From: Wyeomyia smithii
Taxonomy: Eukaryota > Arthropoda > Insecta > Diptera > Culicidae
Length of the DNA stretch: 64,000 nucleotides
Assembly: GCF_029784165.1 (NCBI RefSeq)
Contig: NC_073696.1
Coordinates: 174,024,912-174,088,911 of the forward strand
Reading direction: 5' to 3'
Part shown: positions 10,701 through 22,638 of the stretch, in pieces
How positions within the stretch are numbered: the stretch's first letter is position 1
Layout of the letters: every line of letters begins with the position of its first letter
The notes under the pieces: generated by a model
Database searches by the model: none
What the model was told of the DNA's origin: nothing
What the model saw: the letters and a program-made list of their open reading frames with translations, nothing else
Translations under genes and position numbers: made by a program

Positions 10701-13614
10701 GTTTATATTTATCTTTGGGAGTGATTTTGCGCGTCTTAATTTGGTAAACGTTCAACTTATGTTTAAATTATATAAACCAAAAGGTTTTTGTCTCGTTGCC
10801 CTGAGCAAATTATATTTGCTAAACTGGTTCTTTTAATTTATTTAGAATCACTCCCACTACTATGTTTGCTGACCCAACTTCCCCCGCCATCCAGGCCTGT
10901 TCATTTATCCCCCCCCCCCCTCCTAAAACTCTTCGGATTTGGAAATGAGCCTGGGTAACGAGCGGCGACATCTCACGCTGTGAATTGGATCAACAAACAT
11001 AGGGTACGTTCAAAATAGCATCGAATTTCGTCATACATTTGACTTGTACATTTTTTTTTGATTTTGAGAAGACGATTGTAACCGTTGGTTACAGATGCAA
11101 ATAACAAATAGACTTGAAAAATTCGACACAACACAATTTTTTTTTAATTGTAACTGTACCACAAAATAAAGCTAATCCATATTGCGGTTGTTATGATAAA
11201 AACCTTGTCTTATTTACCCACAATCAAAGTAATTGAACTCGCATATCTTGAACCTGTTTGTGGCTGTTGCATACATGAAACGCACTAATAACCCAAATTC
11301 GATTTGATTAAGCAATCAGTGTCGCTTTTGTAAAACTTTATGTCTTTTAAATTGTAAGCCAGCAGCGAACACTTTTAATCCTTGAAACGTTGGCCTTTCG
11401 GTTGCTGGCGGTATTTTGCTGCAGTCCAATCGGTATAAACCGTGAAAACATTTCAACTTATTCGCTATTTTGCAGCGGAAATAAAACGAAAGGAGAACAA
11501 AGTAATTGACGTCAAAGTGTTTAATTTTACAACACTCAAACCAATTTACAACCAACACAAGCCAGAAAAATCAATTTGTTGAACTTTAATACCTACTCCC
11601 ATTCTCAACTGAGTTACTCATTTCATAACAATGAACTGTTGCAAACCATGGATTTTATTGTTTTATCCGTTTATTTCTGATATTATTTTGGTAATTTACC
11701 AGACAAAATTTAACATTAATTTTGTGTTACAACACGCCACCAATGAACTTTAGTTTTTTATTAGAATATAACAATTAGATTATTCATCGGTGCAAACACT
11801 TGTGGAATTAAGAGAATTGTGTTGCTGGAATATTTATTGAAAATAAACTTAATAATTTAACAATTAAAACAAATTTTGAAAACAAAGAACATCTTCATAT
11901 TGTTTGAATTAAAATCAGCAAAAATTACCTATTAGGTTCAATGTACGCAACGATTTGCAGAAGAAAAACATTGAAAATATTTTAAATAGTCAACTCTTAC
12001 CAAATATGGGTATTTTTTGGACAAGGACTTCATTTGAAAATCCAAGATGGCTAAATGCACAGTTATTTATTTACTCTTGATTTCGAAGCCTTTTGTCGAG
12101 TGTATCCATCTAGTCGGATATAAATGAAACTAACGGAACAAATTTGCCAATAAAAACTCGTTAAATTTTGATGAGTTTCGTAAAAATTTACAATTTCGAG
12201 AAAGCAACAATACACTATTCTTATACTGAACAAACCGATGACATTGCAATAAAATTTTGCCTGCACTGCTCATCTAATCAGCTATAATAATTAAATATGT
12301 ACGTCAACTAAAGTCTGAGCGCGCGTGTCTACATTTGTGATTGTCAGAAATTACAGTGGTTCCCACTAATCAACTGTAACTAGTTGCAATTTGCTACCAA
12401 ATGAGCATTGCGTTTATTGCATAATGTTGCATCCAATATTAATACTGTTCACCTAATTGGGCACAACCGTACACGTTCACATACCAGTTCGGAAATGCCA
12501 GATATGCCAGAGATGGCAAATAAAATCTGACAAAGTATAACGCTTCATCAGTGCTTATTACCGCATTGCACAGGTCCAACTAACATTATCTAGGTGATAT
12601 CTTTAATGGCAAGCATATTTTTCGTCACCGGGAAGTCGAATGGAACGTAAGAAGCGTAGAACACAAAAGCTGGAACAGCAATCTTCCGACAAACAATTTT
12701 GGTCATTCTGATTCCCCGCTCAAGACAGCCAAAACGCGAACGTCGCGACGTATGCCAAGCAAACGGATGCAAAGAAAAATCGTAAAAATTCAAATGACTA
12801 ATGTCTAGACTAGAATATATACATGTAGGTATTACTTCTACCACTAGTTCCGGACTGCTGTTATTCACCATGAAGATGTATCCTTCATCTTTAGCTCCTA
12901 CAAGCGTAACGCTAAATTATATATTCTATCATTACAGACAAAATAAAAGTTATAGTTCAACACTTCGCTAAATTTCCGAGCACCTGTTCAATCACCAAAA
13001 GTCCATGGCTTACTCATTTACGGGCACTGGTAGTCCGATTTAAAAAAAATAGTTGATTTAAAATTAATCAAAATCCAAAAAAGTTGCAACCTAATTTCCG
13101 AAAAATTACTATCAATCCCCTTCGATTCCAGTACGATATATACACAATTGGAGGCAATAAGTATCCAAATAAAATAAAACTGAACGTAGCCGCCAACATC
13201 TGCCTTTCCACAAGATATGTTCTCTCAAAAATTGTACCATAAAAGTGCAAAAACAGACATAACTCGTCCAAATTAAGAGATAACGATACACATTCTTCTA
13301 AAAAAATATGACATCTAATCTTAGTTTGAAGTTTGTAGAACACTTGAACAATGACAAAATTAAGAAAAGAGCATGATTATGAATTTGTCAGGTTCAGAGA
13401 TAGAATTTTCCAATGCTCTACAAACTTGCTCGTAATAGCTAGTTCTACAATGTGTCGGAAGCAAGTTACCAAGTTCATCAAGAACTAAAAAAGTTAATTT
13501 TTTTTATTTTGGTGTACACCCCCCTTAGTGAAAAAAATTTATCGTCAAGATAAAGTACTCATAAAGCTGAGAAACTTTCTAGAAGACATCGAAACGCTAA
13601 AACCATGCGTTTCG
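10701..13614. other. Intergenic, mostly featureless
   Basis: AT-rich sequence with short random frames only. Two small points: GGGAGTGATT near 10718 is mirrored by AATCACTCCC near 10847, and a run of about 12 C lies near 10910. No TIR or coding evidence was found. Confidence 0.45.
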
Positions 13615-14147
13615 TCACAAACACCAATGTCCTACTATGCTCCGAACCAATGCACAGAAGAGGGTTTTTAGAGTGTATTCATCAGTGAAATGGCGCGACT
13701 GCCTTCGAATGAGTCCGAGCACTGCAAACGCTTTGGCTGCAATGATTGAGACATGATCGTGAAATCGCAGTTTCGAGTCTATCGTGACTCCTAGATCGCG
13801 AATAGAGATGACTCGCTCCAGCACGTTACCATCAATGTAGTATGTATGGTTTACAGAGTCAGATCGTCTTGTGAATGAAACAATTTTGCACTTCGCTGCG
13901 TTCATTGTCATGCCATTTTGTGAACACCATAGTGAAAGTTCGTTAATGTCGTCTTGCAATGCCAGACAGCCCAGAGGTGACGATACTACTCTATAGAATT
14001 TGAGGTCATCTGCAAACATCTGTTTCTGAGACTTCAGTCTAGTGAATATGTCGTTCACAAACAATACAAATATAAGCGGACCCAGTACGCTTTCCTGTGG
14101 GACACCAGACGTGAGGGCGAATTCTTTGGAACACACGGAGTTCACGC
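13615..14147 (-). pseudogene. CR1-type ORF2, C-terminal half of the reverse transcriptase
   Basis: The frame resumes at the far side of the R1-type insertion with SGVPQESVLGPLIFVLFVND, the catalytic MFADDLKFY, and the thumb motif LGVTIDSKLRFHDHV. It ends at a stop shortly after ALVRSIVGHWC, well short of a normal C-terminus, and the sequence beyond 13615 is unrelated. So this copy lost its 3' end before or after the nested insertion. Confidence 0.78.
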
Positions 14148-14801
14148 CCGGCAGAGCTGAATGCCACCACGGGTCGGTAATTGGCGATTACCGAAGGCCA
14201 CGGAAGTGCTCACTGCTAGCAAGCAGTCCCGGACCATCAGCGGGAGCTAGCCTAGGTCGTGGCGAGATTCAGGCACTGGGCCGCTGAATTCTCGCAAAAG
14301 CCACACTGGCCGGAAGCAGCTCCGACGGAGCGAGTAGTGCCGCTCCCACCACCCAAATGCACTATTCCGCCCATTGGGACTGATGCCAGTAATGTTCCCA
14401 ATTACGGCAACTGGTCGCATCACTATAGGATAAGAGTCGGATTTCGTTTTCGTACCATGATTTTGGGCTGGCACCTGCGCCGAGCTCCCTTAGTAATGTC
14501 GTGTGATAACGGCTTGAAACGGCGAGATTACAACCGGTGCAGGGGTCTCCGTCCCGTAAAACCTGGCAGGCCTTCCAGTACGTTCCGAGTCCATTGCCTG
14601 GTGGGAACCCGGCAGGAGTAGGATCAGATGTCTTTTCCTGACTTGCGCCGGTCGGGGGTGTCATAGTTGCCCATAAGGCGCTATGGCAGCCGCCCCTAGC
14701 CATGGCCTCACTGCTCCGGCATAGACTACCTTGGGACCATTTAGGCGACTACTCCATTATGGATAAGGATAGCGGCTGGAAGGGGGACCCAATAAACAAA
14801 A
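14148..14801 (+). promoter_or_regulatory. 5'UTR of the R1-type element
   Basis: This 654-bp leader is GC-rich and lacks a credible long frame; the short frames inside it have no motif. Non-LTR elements carry their RNA polymerase II promoter internally in this region. No TATA box is evident. Confidence 0.5.
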
Positions 14802-16259
14802 ATGTTGAACTCAAAAACAAAAGAGACGGGTGCGGAGGGGTTACCAAATCCCTTCGCACGAGGTGGCATCCAGCGGTCTCCGCAGAAGAAGGCGGAGACG
14901 GATGCGGCGAAGTCTGGAGGTGGAAAAACGGCGAATCCGTCGGTGTCCACACCAGACATCTCGGTAGACGGTCCCTTGCTAGTCAAGGCCGTCGAAAGGT
15001 GTATGGACACGCGGCCAAGAGTGGCGGCGCTGTCTGAACAACTCGATGCCATAATCGAGTTCTTGGCGAACAGGCGAAACATCGCTGGCGACCTGAAGCA
15101 GAGCCTCCTCCTGCTTCGGAGCACCATTGATGAAGCCAGAAAGGAGCACGAAGAACTCGTAGCTCGGGTGAAGGCGGCCGAGAAAGCGGCCAGGACCGGG
15201 AGGGCGACTGCATCTAAAGAGGTGCAGACAGACGCCCCCTCGTCCGCGTCGGTCTGCTCCACGGGGCAGGTCGCTAAGCGAACGAGGCAGTCCCCGGGGG
15301 AAACGGCCCCCGGGAACACCAAGAAACGATTGGTCGTGCTACTCCCACGGGAACACACGCCAACTGGTTCAAGGTCCACCGCGGAAAAGGCACAGGTGGA
15401 GGCTACGGGCAACCCTTGGACTACCGTAGAGGGTAGGAAGCGTCGGGAAGGTGCGACGCGACATGATGGCGGAGCGGCCAGAGGACCAAAAAAGGTCAAA
15501 AAGGCGCGGAGTAGGGGTGATGCCCTCATACTAAAGACGGATGGGTCGAAGTACTCAGAAGTCTTGAAGAAGATGAGGGGGGAAACCCAGCTCAAGGATC
15601 TGGGGGCGGATGTGCGGAGTATCCGCCGATCTCGCACTGGCGAGATGATACTTGAGCTCCGGAAGGACGCCAAGAACAAGGGGGCTACCTACAAAACGGT
15701 AGCTGAAAAGGTCCTAGGGAAGGAGGTGCAAGTGCGGGCACTCACCTCAGAAGTGACTCTCCAGCTTAAAAACCTGGACGAAATCACTGAGGGGTGCGAC
15801 ATTGCACAAGCCCTAAAAGCGAAGTGCGGGGTGGAGGTGGCTAAGGAGTCAATCCGCCTCCGCAAAGGTCCGGCGGGGACCCAGATAGATACCTTCCGAC
15901 TACCGTCGGCGGACGCTAACCTGGCCCTGAAAGAGGGCAAGTTGAAGGTCGGCTGGTCTGTATGTCCTCTGGGCATACTACAGCAACCAGACATTTGCTT
16001 CCGGTGCTTCGAGGGCGGACATAAGTCCTGGACCTGCAAGGGGCCCGATAGGAGCCAGCTGTGCAGGCGATGTGGAGGTGCAGGCCATAAAGCAAAGGAC
16101 TGTGTGGAGTCTCCCAAGTGCATGGTATGTTCCGGGAAACGGGACGCCAAAGGTGCCCAGCCGGTAAGCCGGCTGCGAAACCACGGGCGTAAGGGTGACG
16201 CAACTGAACCTGAACCATTGCTTCGCGGCTCAGCAGCTGCTACACCAGGCAGCCACTGA
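14802..16259 (+). CDS. R1-type ORF1, gag-like protein with zinc knuckles (intact)
   Basis: A 485-residue open frame. Residues 1-200 are low in hydrophobics and rich in Lys/Glu/Thr, with a Glu/Lys-rich, coiled-coil-like stretch around 75-125. The central part (about 235-380) resembles the gag core of R1-clade proteins. Zinc knuckles of CCHC form lie near the C-terminus: CFRCFEGGHKSWTC, CRRCGGAGHKAKDC and a third beginning CMVC. It would bind element RNA and carry it to the nucleus. The frame overlaps the start of ORF2, which lies in a different frame. No disabling change is visible. Confidence 0.8.
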   Translation: MLNSKTKETGAEGLPNPFARGGIQRSPQKKAETDAAKSGGGKTANPSVSTPDISVDGPLLVKAVERCMDTRPRVAALSEQLDAIIEFLANRRNIAGDLKQSLLLLRSTIDEARKEHEELVARVKAAEKAARTGRATASKEVQTDAPSSASVCSTGQVAKRTRQSPGETAPGNTKKRLVVLLPREHTPTGSRSTAEKAQVEATGNPWTTVEGRKRREGATRHDGGAARGPKKVKKARSRGDALILKTDGSKYSEVLKKMRGETQLKDLGADVRSIRRSRTGEMILELRKDAKNKGATYKTVAEKVLGKEVQVRALTSEVTLQLKNLDEITEGCDIAQALKAKCGVEVAKESIRLRKGPAGTQIDTFRLPSADANLALKEGKLKVGWSVCPLGILQQPDICFRCFEGGHKSWTCKGPDRSQLCRRCGGAGHKAKDCVESPKCMVCSGKRDAKGAQPVSRLRNHGRKGDATEPEPLLRGSAAATPGSH

Positions 16260-19250
16260 GTCGTTGTCGGACATCGCCGTCATATCGGATCCCTACCGCA
16301 TCCCTCCCGGAAACGGTAACTGGGTTGCGGATAAGTCCAGTTTGGCGGCCATATGTACGACGAGCAAGTTCCCGGTTCAGGAGGTTGTCTCAACCTCAGA
16401 AGAAGGGTACGTAGTTGCTAAGGTAAACGGAGTGTTCTACTGCAGTTGCTATGCTCCGCCACGTTGGTCTACCGAAAGGTTCACCCAGATGGTCGACCTC
16501 CTATCCATGGAGCTAACGGGCCTAACGCCGTTGGTGGTGGCGGGCGACTTCAACGCTTGGGCTGTTGAGTGGGGAAGTCGCTTCACGAACCAGAGGGGCC
16601 AGATCCTGTTGGGGGCTTGTGCAAAGCTCAACCTAGATCTGGCCAACGTTGGGAACAAAAGTACATTTAGCAGAAATGGTGCGGAGTCGATCATCGACGT
16701 GACGTTCTCCAGCCCAGGACTGATCAAGAACTGGAGGGTAGACGATGGCTACACTAATAGCGACCACCAGGCGGTCTGTTATAGTGTAGACAACAACGAG
16801 AGGCGGCAAGCGACGGGTAGAGCCAACACTCCGACCGTTCGCGGGTGGAAGACATCGCACTTTGATGCCGAGGTATTCGAAGAGGCAATGAGAAGGGAGC
16901 GCGAGGGGGGCAGTTGGCTCCGCACGACTGCTGACCAACTAGTTGCTATGCTATCGCGGGCGTGCGACGCCACCATGCCTAGGACTCGCCAACCTAGGAA
17001 TGGAAAGCCACCGGTTTACTGGTGGACGGACGCGATAGCCGACCTTCGCAGTGCGTGCCTCCGTGCAAGACGGAGGATGCAGCGTGCGTGAAACGAAGAA
17101 GAGAGGACAGAGCGCCGCGCAGCATTCAGTTCGGCAAGATCGATGCTAAAGAGTGCGATAAAGGCCAGCAAGAGGGCCTGCTTCGATAGGCTATGTGCGA
17201 GTGCCAATACAAATCCGTGGGGTGACGCCTACAGGATCGTAATGGCCAAGACTAAAGGCGCGCTGGCGCCTGCAGAGCGATCACCAGCGATGCTGGAGCG
17301 TATCATCGAGGGACTCTTTCCACGCCACGAGCCAAGTCCTTGGCCTCCGGCAGTCGAGTCTCACGTCCGACTTTCCAGTATCTCAGACATAGACCAGAGA
17401 TGGTCGGCCAACCTGCCGAGCATCCAATCCGTGAGCGACGAAAGCCGTGTCGAGGCAGGGGAGGAGGCAAGGGTTACGAATGAGGAACTCATCGTGATCG
17501 CCAAATCCCTAAAGGTGAGCAAGGCACCGGGACCGGATGGTATCCCTAACCTGGCGATCAGGCTGGCGATAAAAACGGCCCCCGGGCTGTTCAGGGCAGT
17601 CATGCAGAGGTGCCTGGATGACTGTCTCTTTCCGGACAGGTGGAAGCGGCAGAGACTGGTCTTATTGCCGAAGGCTGGGAAACCGCCAGGGGACCCATCG
17701 GCATATAGGCCTATCTGCCTGCTGGACACCGCGGGCAAGGTGCTTGAGAGGATCATCCTCAACAGACTGGTGAGGTACACGGAGGGTGTACACGGTCTGG
17801 CAAGTAACCAGTTCGGCTTCCGGAAGGGCAGGTCCACGCTGGACGCAATCTCTTCCGTCATCAAGACGGCGGAGGTAGCAATCCAGCGCAAGAGAAGGGG
17901 AATACGCTACTGCGCAATCGTCACGCTCGACGTGAAGAATGCGTTCAATAGTGCCAGTTGGGACTCCATAGCGCTCGCGCTCAGGAGCATCCATGTACCG
18001 GTGTCGCTGTACAAGATTCTGGAAAATTATTTCCAGAATCGAGTACTTGTTTACGACACGGAGGAGGGTCAGAAGTGCGTCCCAATTACCGCAGGAGTTC
18101 CGCAAGGTTCTATCCTGGGCCCGGTGTTGTGGAATGTCATGTATGACGGAGTGTTGAAACTCAAGTTCCCTGTAGGGGTTGTGATCGTCGGCTTTGCAGA
18201 CGACATAACGCTGGAGGTTTACGGCGAGTCTATCGAGGAGGTCGAGTTGACGGCCGCGCACTGTATACGCAAGGTCGAGGACTGGATGCGCTCCAGGAAA
18301 CTGGAGCTCGCGCATCATAAGACAGAGGTCACGGTTGTGAACAACCGTAAATCGGAGCAACAGGCGGTGGTCAGAGTCGGAGACTGCACCATCACCTCGA
18401 AGCGATCCCTGAAGCTCTTGGGGGTTATGGTGGACGACAAGCTCACGTTCGGAGTCACGTCGACTATGCCTGTAAGAGGGCCTCATCGGCTATTGCAGCA
18501 CTATCTCGTATGATGTCCAATAGCTCAGCGGTTTATGGCAGCAAGCGAAGACTTCTTGCCAGCGTGGTTTCGTCCATACTTAGGTATGGTGGGCCAGTGT
18601 GGTCCAGAGCGCTAGGTACTAACAGTTACCGTGGTAAACTGGAAAGTACCTACAGGCTCATGTGCCTGAGAGTTGCGAGTGCGTATCGTACGGTGTCATA
18701 CGATGCAATCTGTGTCTTGTCCGGCATGATGCCTATCAGCATCGCCATCAAGGAGGACAGAGAGTGTTTCGACCAACGTGACACAAGGGGCATACGAGGT
18801 ACCAGAAGGTCATTCTCGATGCTCCGCTGGCAGCGGGAATGGTCCAACTCCACAAAGGGCAGATGGACGCACCGACTCATACCGGAGATATCCGGCTGGG
18901 TCGGGAGACGACATGGTGAAGTGAACTTCCACCTGACACAAATCCTGTCAGGCCATGGTTGTTTCAGGCAATATCTGCACAGGTTCGGACACGCGGTGTC
19001 CCCCATGTGTCCCGAGTGCGTGGAGGAGGAGGAGACTGCTGAGCATGTCTTCTTCGTATGCCCCCGTTTCGCAAGAGCGAGGAGCAACATGATGGCTGTG
19101 AGCGGGCCTGGCACTACTCCGGACAATCTAGTCCGGAGGATGTGCGACGACTCGGACATCTGGAACGCGGTCTGTGCGGCCGCCTCTCAGATTGTTCTGG
19201 AGCTGCAACGTGTGTGGCGGGTCAACCACCAACACGCCAGTGGTAGCTAA
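16168..19250 (+). pseudogene. R1-type ORF2, endonuclease and reverse transcriptase, one nonsense and one frameshift
   Basis: The frame opens after a TAA at 16165 and has no early ATG; it starts VTQLNLNHCFAAQQLL, overlapping ORF1. Endonuclease motifs are AGDFNAWAVEWGS and NSDHQAV. An in-frame TGA at 17089-17091 probably comes from CGA by a CpG transition, since the frame continues unchanged. The RT follows: KAPGPDGIPNLA, LLPKAGKPPGDPSAYRPICL, TLDVKNAFNSASW, GVPQGSILGPVLWN and the catalytic GFADDITLEV. One base is lost near 18450, and the C-terminus continues in another frame. It holds GRWTHRLIPEISGWVGRRHG and a CPEC..AEHVFFVCPRF zinc motif. Only two point lesions separate it from an open frame. 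Confidence 0.82.
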
Positions 19251-19506
19251 TTACCAGTCTCCAGGTAGTTAGCTAGGAGGTTATAAGAGTAAAGAGGGTG
19301 CATCACGCACAAAAGCCACTCCCCGACGTAATACTTAACCGTCGTTCCGGGAAGACCAGGGCTGGAGACTGGAGGGGTTTTAGTGGGTCGGGACAGGGAT
19401 CAGTAGGTGTCTGGGCGAGTGTAACTACCCCAGCATCTCTCCCCTAGTCTCATCCCCACACCCTGAGTTCTCTTCTCAGGTGTCTGTTTGCAGATTTCCC
19501 CGCCAC

Positions 19507-19510
<4 letters not shown>
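19251..19510 (+). other. 3'UTR of the R1-type element
   Basis: Non-coding sequence between the ORF2 stop and the poly(A) run. It ends TTTCCCCGCCACCTTT directly before the A tract. Confidence 0.6.
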
Positions 19511-19549
<39 letters not shown>

Positions 19550-19562
19550 ACGGAGTTCACGC

Positions 19563-21452
19563 AAACCGAGGCTTTACGGTTAGTGAGGTATGAGTGTAGC
19601 CATCCGGTGACGTGCTCTGGAAACCCCATACGTTTGATTTTTTCGATGGCATAATCGTGTGGCACAACATCAAAAGCCTTAGAGAAATCGACGTAGACAG
19701 CATCGACTTGTTTTCTGTTCTCAATTTCTGGAAATAGTGCGTTTGTATAACACATCAGGTTGGAGGTTGTGGACCTTTGTTGCACAAACCCGTGTTGGTA
19801 TTCTGATATAAGCGGTCGCGCAACTCTGTATAGCACGACATGAACTAGCGACTCGAATATCTTTGCAAGTGAGCATAGAGTCGATATGCCACGATAATTG
19901 TTGACGTGGTGAATATGGCCTGTTTTCAGAATCGGTATGATTCGTGCGGTTTTCCAGACCGTTGGGAAGATCTTCGATGAGAGCAATAAGTTGGAGAGGC
20001 ATGAAACAGGCAGAGCCAGTGATGCTGCGCAATTTTTGAGAAGTAGTGGCGGAAGCCCGTCCACTCCTGCGCCTTTTGTGGTGTCGACATTTTCCAGTGC
20101 TTTTCGAACCTCTCCAATCGAAAACCGTATTTCTGGTAGACTTATGTCATACGAATTTATACTCTGGAAGCATTCAGGACGTATCACAGGGGACGTTGTA
20201 CTATAGACACTTTGGAAGAAGTCGGAAAATAATTCAGCAGCTTCATCAGCCGTATTTGAGGTTTTACTCGCATGTTGTAAACTTGACGGTATCTTAGGCC
20301 AGCCTTCAGTGACTTTACATATTTCCAGAAAGAGGCCGGATTTTGCCTTAGGTTTTGTTGTACATTTTGCAAATACGCCCTGTGAGTATCAGCAAGAAGA
20401 TTCTTGTACGTAGCTTCCATATTCCGAAGCACACTGCGGTTTTCTGGGGTTTTCGACTTGAAAAAGCTTTTTCTCATTTTCCGAAGCATGTTCCTGGAGT
20501 GGCGAAGCTCGGGAGTCCACCATGACCTGCGAGTTGATGCATGGGGCGCACGACGTACAAGCGGAACATGTGTGTTGATTACCTCAGACAGTTTACCATA
20601 GAAAGTAGACATGCCAAAATCGACGGATTCGTTAACCAGATGCTGTTGCCAGTCGATAAAGGCAAGAGCATTATTCAGTACATCAAAATCGCACCGCCTG
20701 AAATTTAGCTCCATTTCGGTTAATCTGTCCGAAGCATTTAACACATCGCAGCGAACATCAAGTAATACAACGAATGGTCTGTGATGACAATCAACTGTTA
20801 GAAGCGGGTGTGAGGGCTCGTCTACTTCGACTTCATCCGGCATGTTACTGAAGAGCAAGTCCAGGCAACGCCCATACAAATTTGTGAGATTGTTCAATTG
20901 CACTAAACCACAGGCGAGTAGTGTTTCAGTAAGTGCTATCTCTTGTTCAGACGATGCATTACTGGGCAAATAACCGTTCAGATCCGCGTCACATTGCCAT
21001 CTTAGGTGTGGGAGGTTGTAGTCCCCTAGCACCATTATAACGTCAGTATTGTCGACCTGATCAGACATTGCCCCGATTGTTGCAGAGTGAGCAGCGTACA
21101 CATCAGCACTGGAATTTGGCCGTAAGTATATACAGCAGATGTAAAGTGAGCGACTTGGAAGATGGACCCTAACAGCAACCTGCTCGAGATGGCTACTGTT
21201 CGGCAGTGAGATCAAAGTGCTTGTGATGTTATTTTTGATTGCAATAAGCACGCCACCACCCCGCGATAGTTCACTAGTAAGCGCACTGCGGTCACATCTA
21301 AATAAGGAGTAGTCGGATGACAACTCCGAATCAATGATGTCAGGTCGAAGCCAGGTTTCAGTGAAGACTAAAACATCGTAGTCACAACTGGAAAGCAATA
21401 GTCTCAGCTCGTTTGTTTTGGTACGTAAACCTCGCACGTTCTGGTAGTACAC
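19563..21452 (-). pseudogene. CR1-type ORF2, endonuclease and N-terminal half of the reverse transcriptase
   Basis: The first frame (21452-20184) has endonuclease motifs YYQNVRGLRTKTNEL, VFTETWL, RGGGVLIAI and LGDYNLPHLRW. A frameshift around 20280 leads into the second frame, with KGAGVDGLPPLLL, IIPILKTGHIHHVNNYRGI, GFVQQRSTTSNL and VDFSKAFDVVPH. The protein stops at the insertion point after RKASVCVNS, between the first catalytic Asp block and the GVPQ block. It is non-functional because of the frameshift and the insertion. Confidence 0.75.
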
Positions 21453-22170
21453 AGTCAGATAATTTTTTACGGTGGTACTCTGTGATCTGGAAGCGTGATG
21501 CGGATTAGTTGTGCATACGGAAGAAACGGAAGTGTACTTGCCGTGACTAACATTTTGGAAGCCCCGTTCCCCGCTGCCACACGCAGTTATATACCCTTAT
21601 CATTAGTGATAAACATCTATACAATGATTATCTGGTCTCTATGGACAGTGGATAATCGCGAATTAGCGGAAGCCGCAAATTTCGCGAAATTTACAAAAAT
21701 CTGCAAAATGCCGCAAAAATGATGAAAAACTGCAGTTTTCTATGCCAATCATGAAATATTTTGATTTGAAATCCGCGAAATTCATGAAATTAGCCCGTTT
21801 TTGACGTTACATATCAAAATAAATAACAGTCATTCCCACTTACACGCTCAAACCCGCCATTCTCCGAACAAATGTACAGAAACCATAAATCGTAAGTACT
21901 TTACGAATTAATTTCTTTTGTTTGCCTTACGACAACAATTTTATGTAGGTAGGGGGCCGTTTCTAAATTAAGTGGTCATATAGAGGCAGGGTTACCATTT
22001 GGTCGGGGTTAAAAATCAGGACAACTTTTTTCGGTACAAATTTGATATGAGGTGTTTTCTTTTTTTAAGGTATCAATAAATAAAACACGTAATTTGAGAT
22101 TTATGCTTCAAAATACGCAACTCATTTATTTATTTGAAGTATTTCTCGAACGAAACAATTTTGCTTTGAT
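21453..22170. other. Intergenic or 5' remnant of the CR1-type element, unresolved
   Basis: No ORF1-like frame is seen upstream of the CR1-type endonuclease. Around 21660-21790 the sequence repeats GCGAAATT/CGCAAA-like words, a low-complexity patch. Otherwise nothing is recognised. Confidence 0.4.
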
Positions 22171-22176
22171 TCATGA

Positions 22177-22638
22177 AACCCCTCTGATGAAACCGATTCT
22201 GACGATTCATCAGCGGGAACATCTTATGCCAATCCTGGGGAGTCTAGGAAGAGGAAAAATGTTTCTTCTCCTAAACTTCCCCGTAAAGGTCCTAAGATTT
22301 CCCAAAGTGTAATGAAAAGTACGAACAAACCAAACAGTGCTGCGGAAAAACCGAAGCAAACTCCTCCTGGGCTTGCAAATTTAAAGTCCCAGAAGGAGTT
22401 CTTAGCACTGCCAGGAACATCTAAAACCCCAGTTGTTCCTTTTGCACATCCAGTTGATGAAACAAACTCTGGATTAGTGAAATTTTCTGACATTGTGGAC
22501 TGGATTTTTGAAAATTTCAATGTACCCGATCCAATTAAAATTTTTCTTACAGCATTCCTCCCAACAGTTAGATCATTTTTGAAGAAGTTGACTGCCCAAT
22601 GGCCCCTCCTTGCAGCGATTGTATCCTTCGATGCCTAA
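22177..22638 (+). pseudogene. I-clade ORF1, C-terminal fragment
   Basis: The frame before the ATG at 22312 reads back through a Ser/Asp-rich and Lys-rich stretch (SRKRKNVSSPKLPRKGPK) to a stop near 22174. The downstream part includes KPKQTPPGLANLKSQKEF and ends at 22638, overlapping the first ATG of ORF2. Only the tail of a normal I-type ORF1 remains; no zinc knuckles are present. Confidence 0.55.

Larger units (their letters stand above)
14133..19562 (+). mobile_element. Complete R1-type non-LTR retrotransposon nested in the CR1-type element
   Basis: The element spans 14148-19547 (5.4 kb). It is bounded by perfect 15-bp direct repeats ACACGGAGTTCACGC (14133-14147 and 19548-19562) and ends in an uninterrupted poly(A) run of about 37 bases (19511-19547). 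It has a 5'UTR of about 650 bp, a full-length ORF1 and an almost intact ORF2. A perfect TSD and a long pure poly(A) point to a very recent insertion. G+C content is much higher than the flanks. The apurinic endonuclease, the RT and a C-terminal zinc motif without RNase H fit the R1 clade; a LOA-type element is the alternative. Confidence 0.85.
13615..21452 (-). mobile_element. CR1-type non-LTR retrotransposon, split by an R1-type insertion
   Basis: Three minus-strand segments form one ORF2-like protein: 21452-20184 (endonuclease), 20187-19563 (first half of the reverse transcriptase) and 14132-13615 (second half). The last two join exactly across the R1-type insertion once one copy of its 15-bp target duplication is removed. 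No ORF1 is visible upstream and the 3' end breaks off after the thumb region near 13615, so the copy is truncated. The YYQNVRGLRTK start and general style resemble the CR1/T1/Q group of mosquitoes; the clade call is tentative. Confidence 0.7.

Noticed and set aside
14702..15037. 111-aa frame overlapping the R1-type ORF1 start
   Set aside because: Out-of-frame shadow in GC-rich sequence with no motif.
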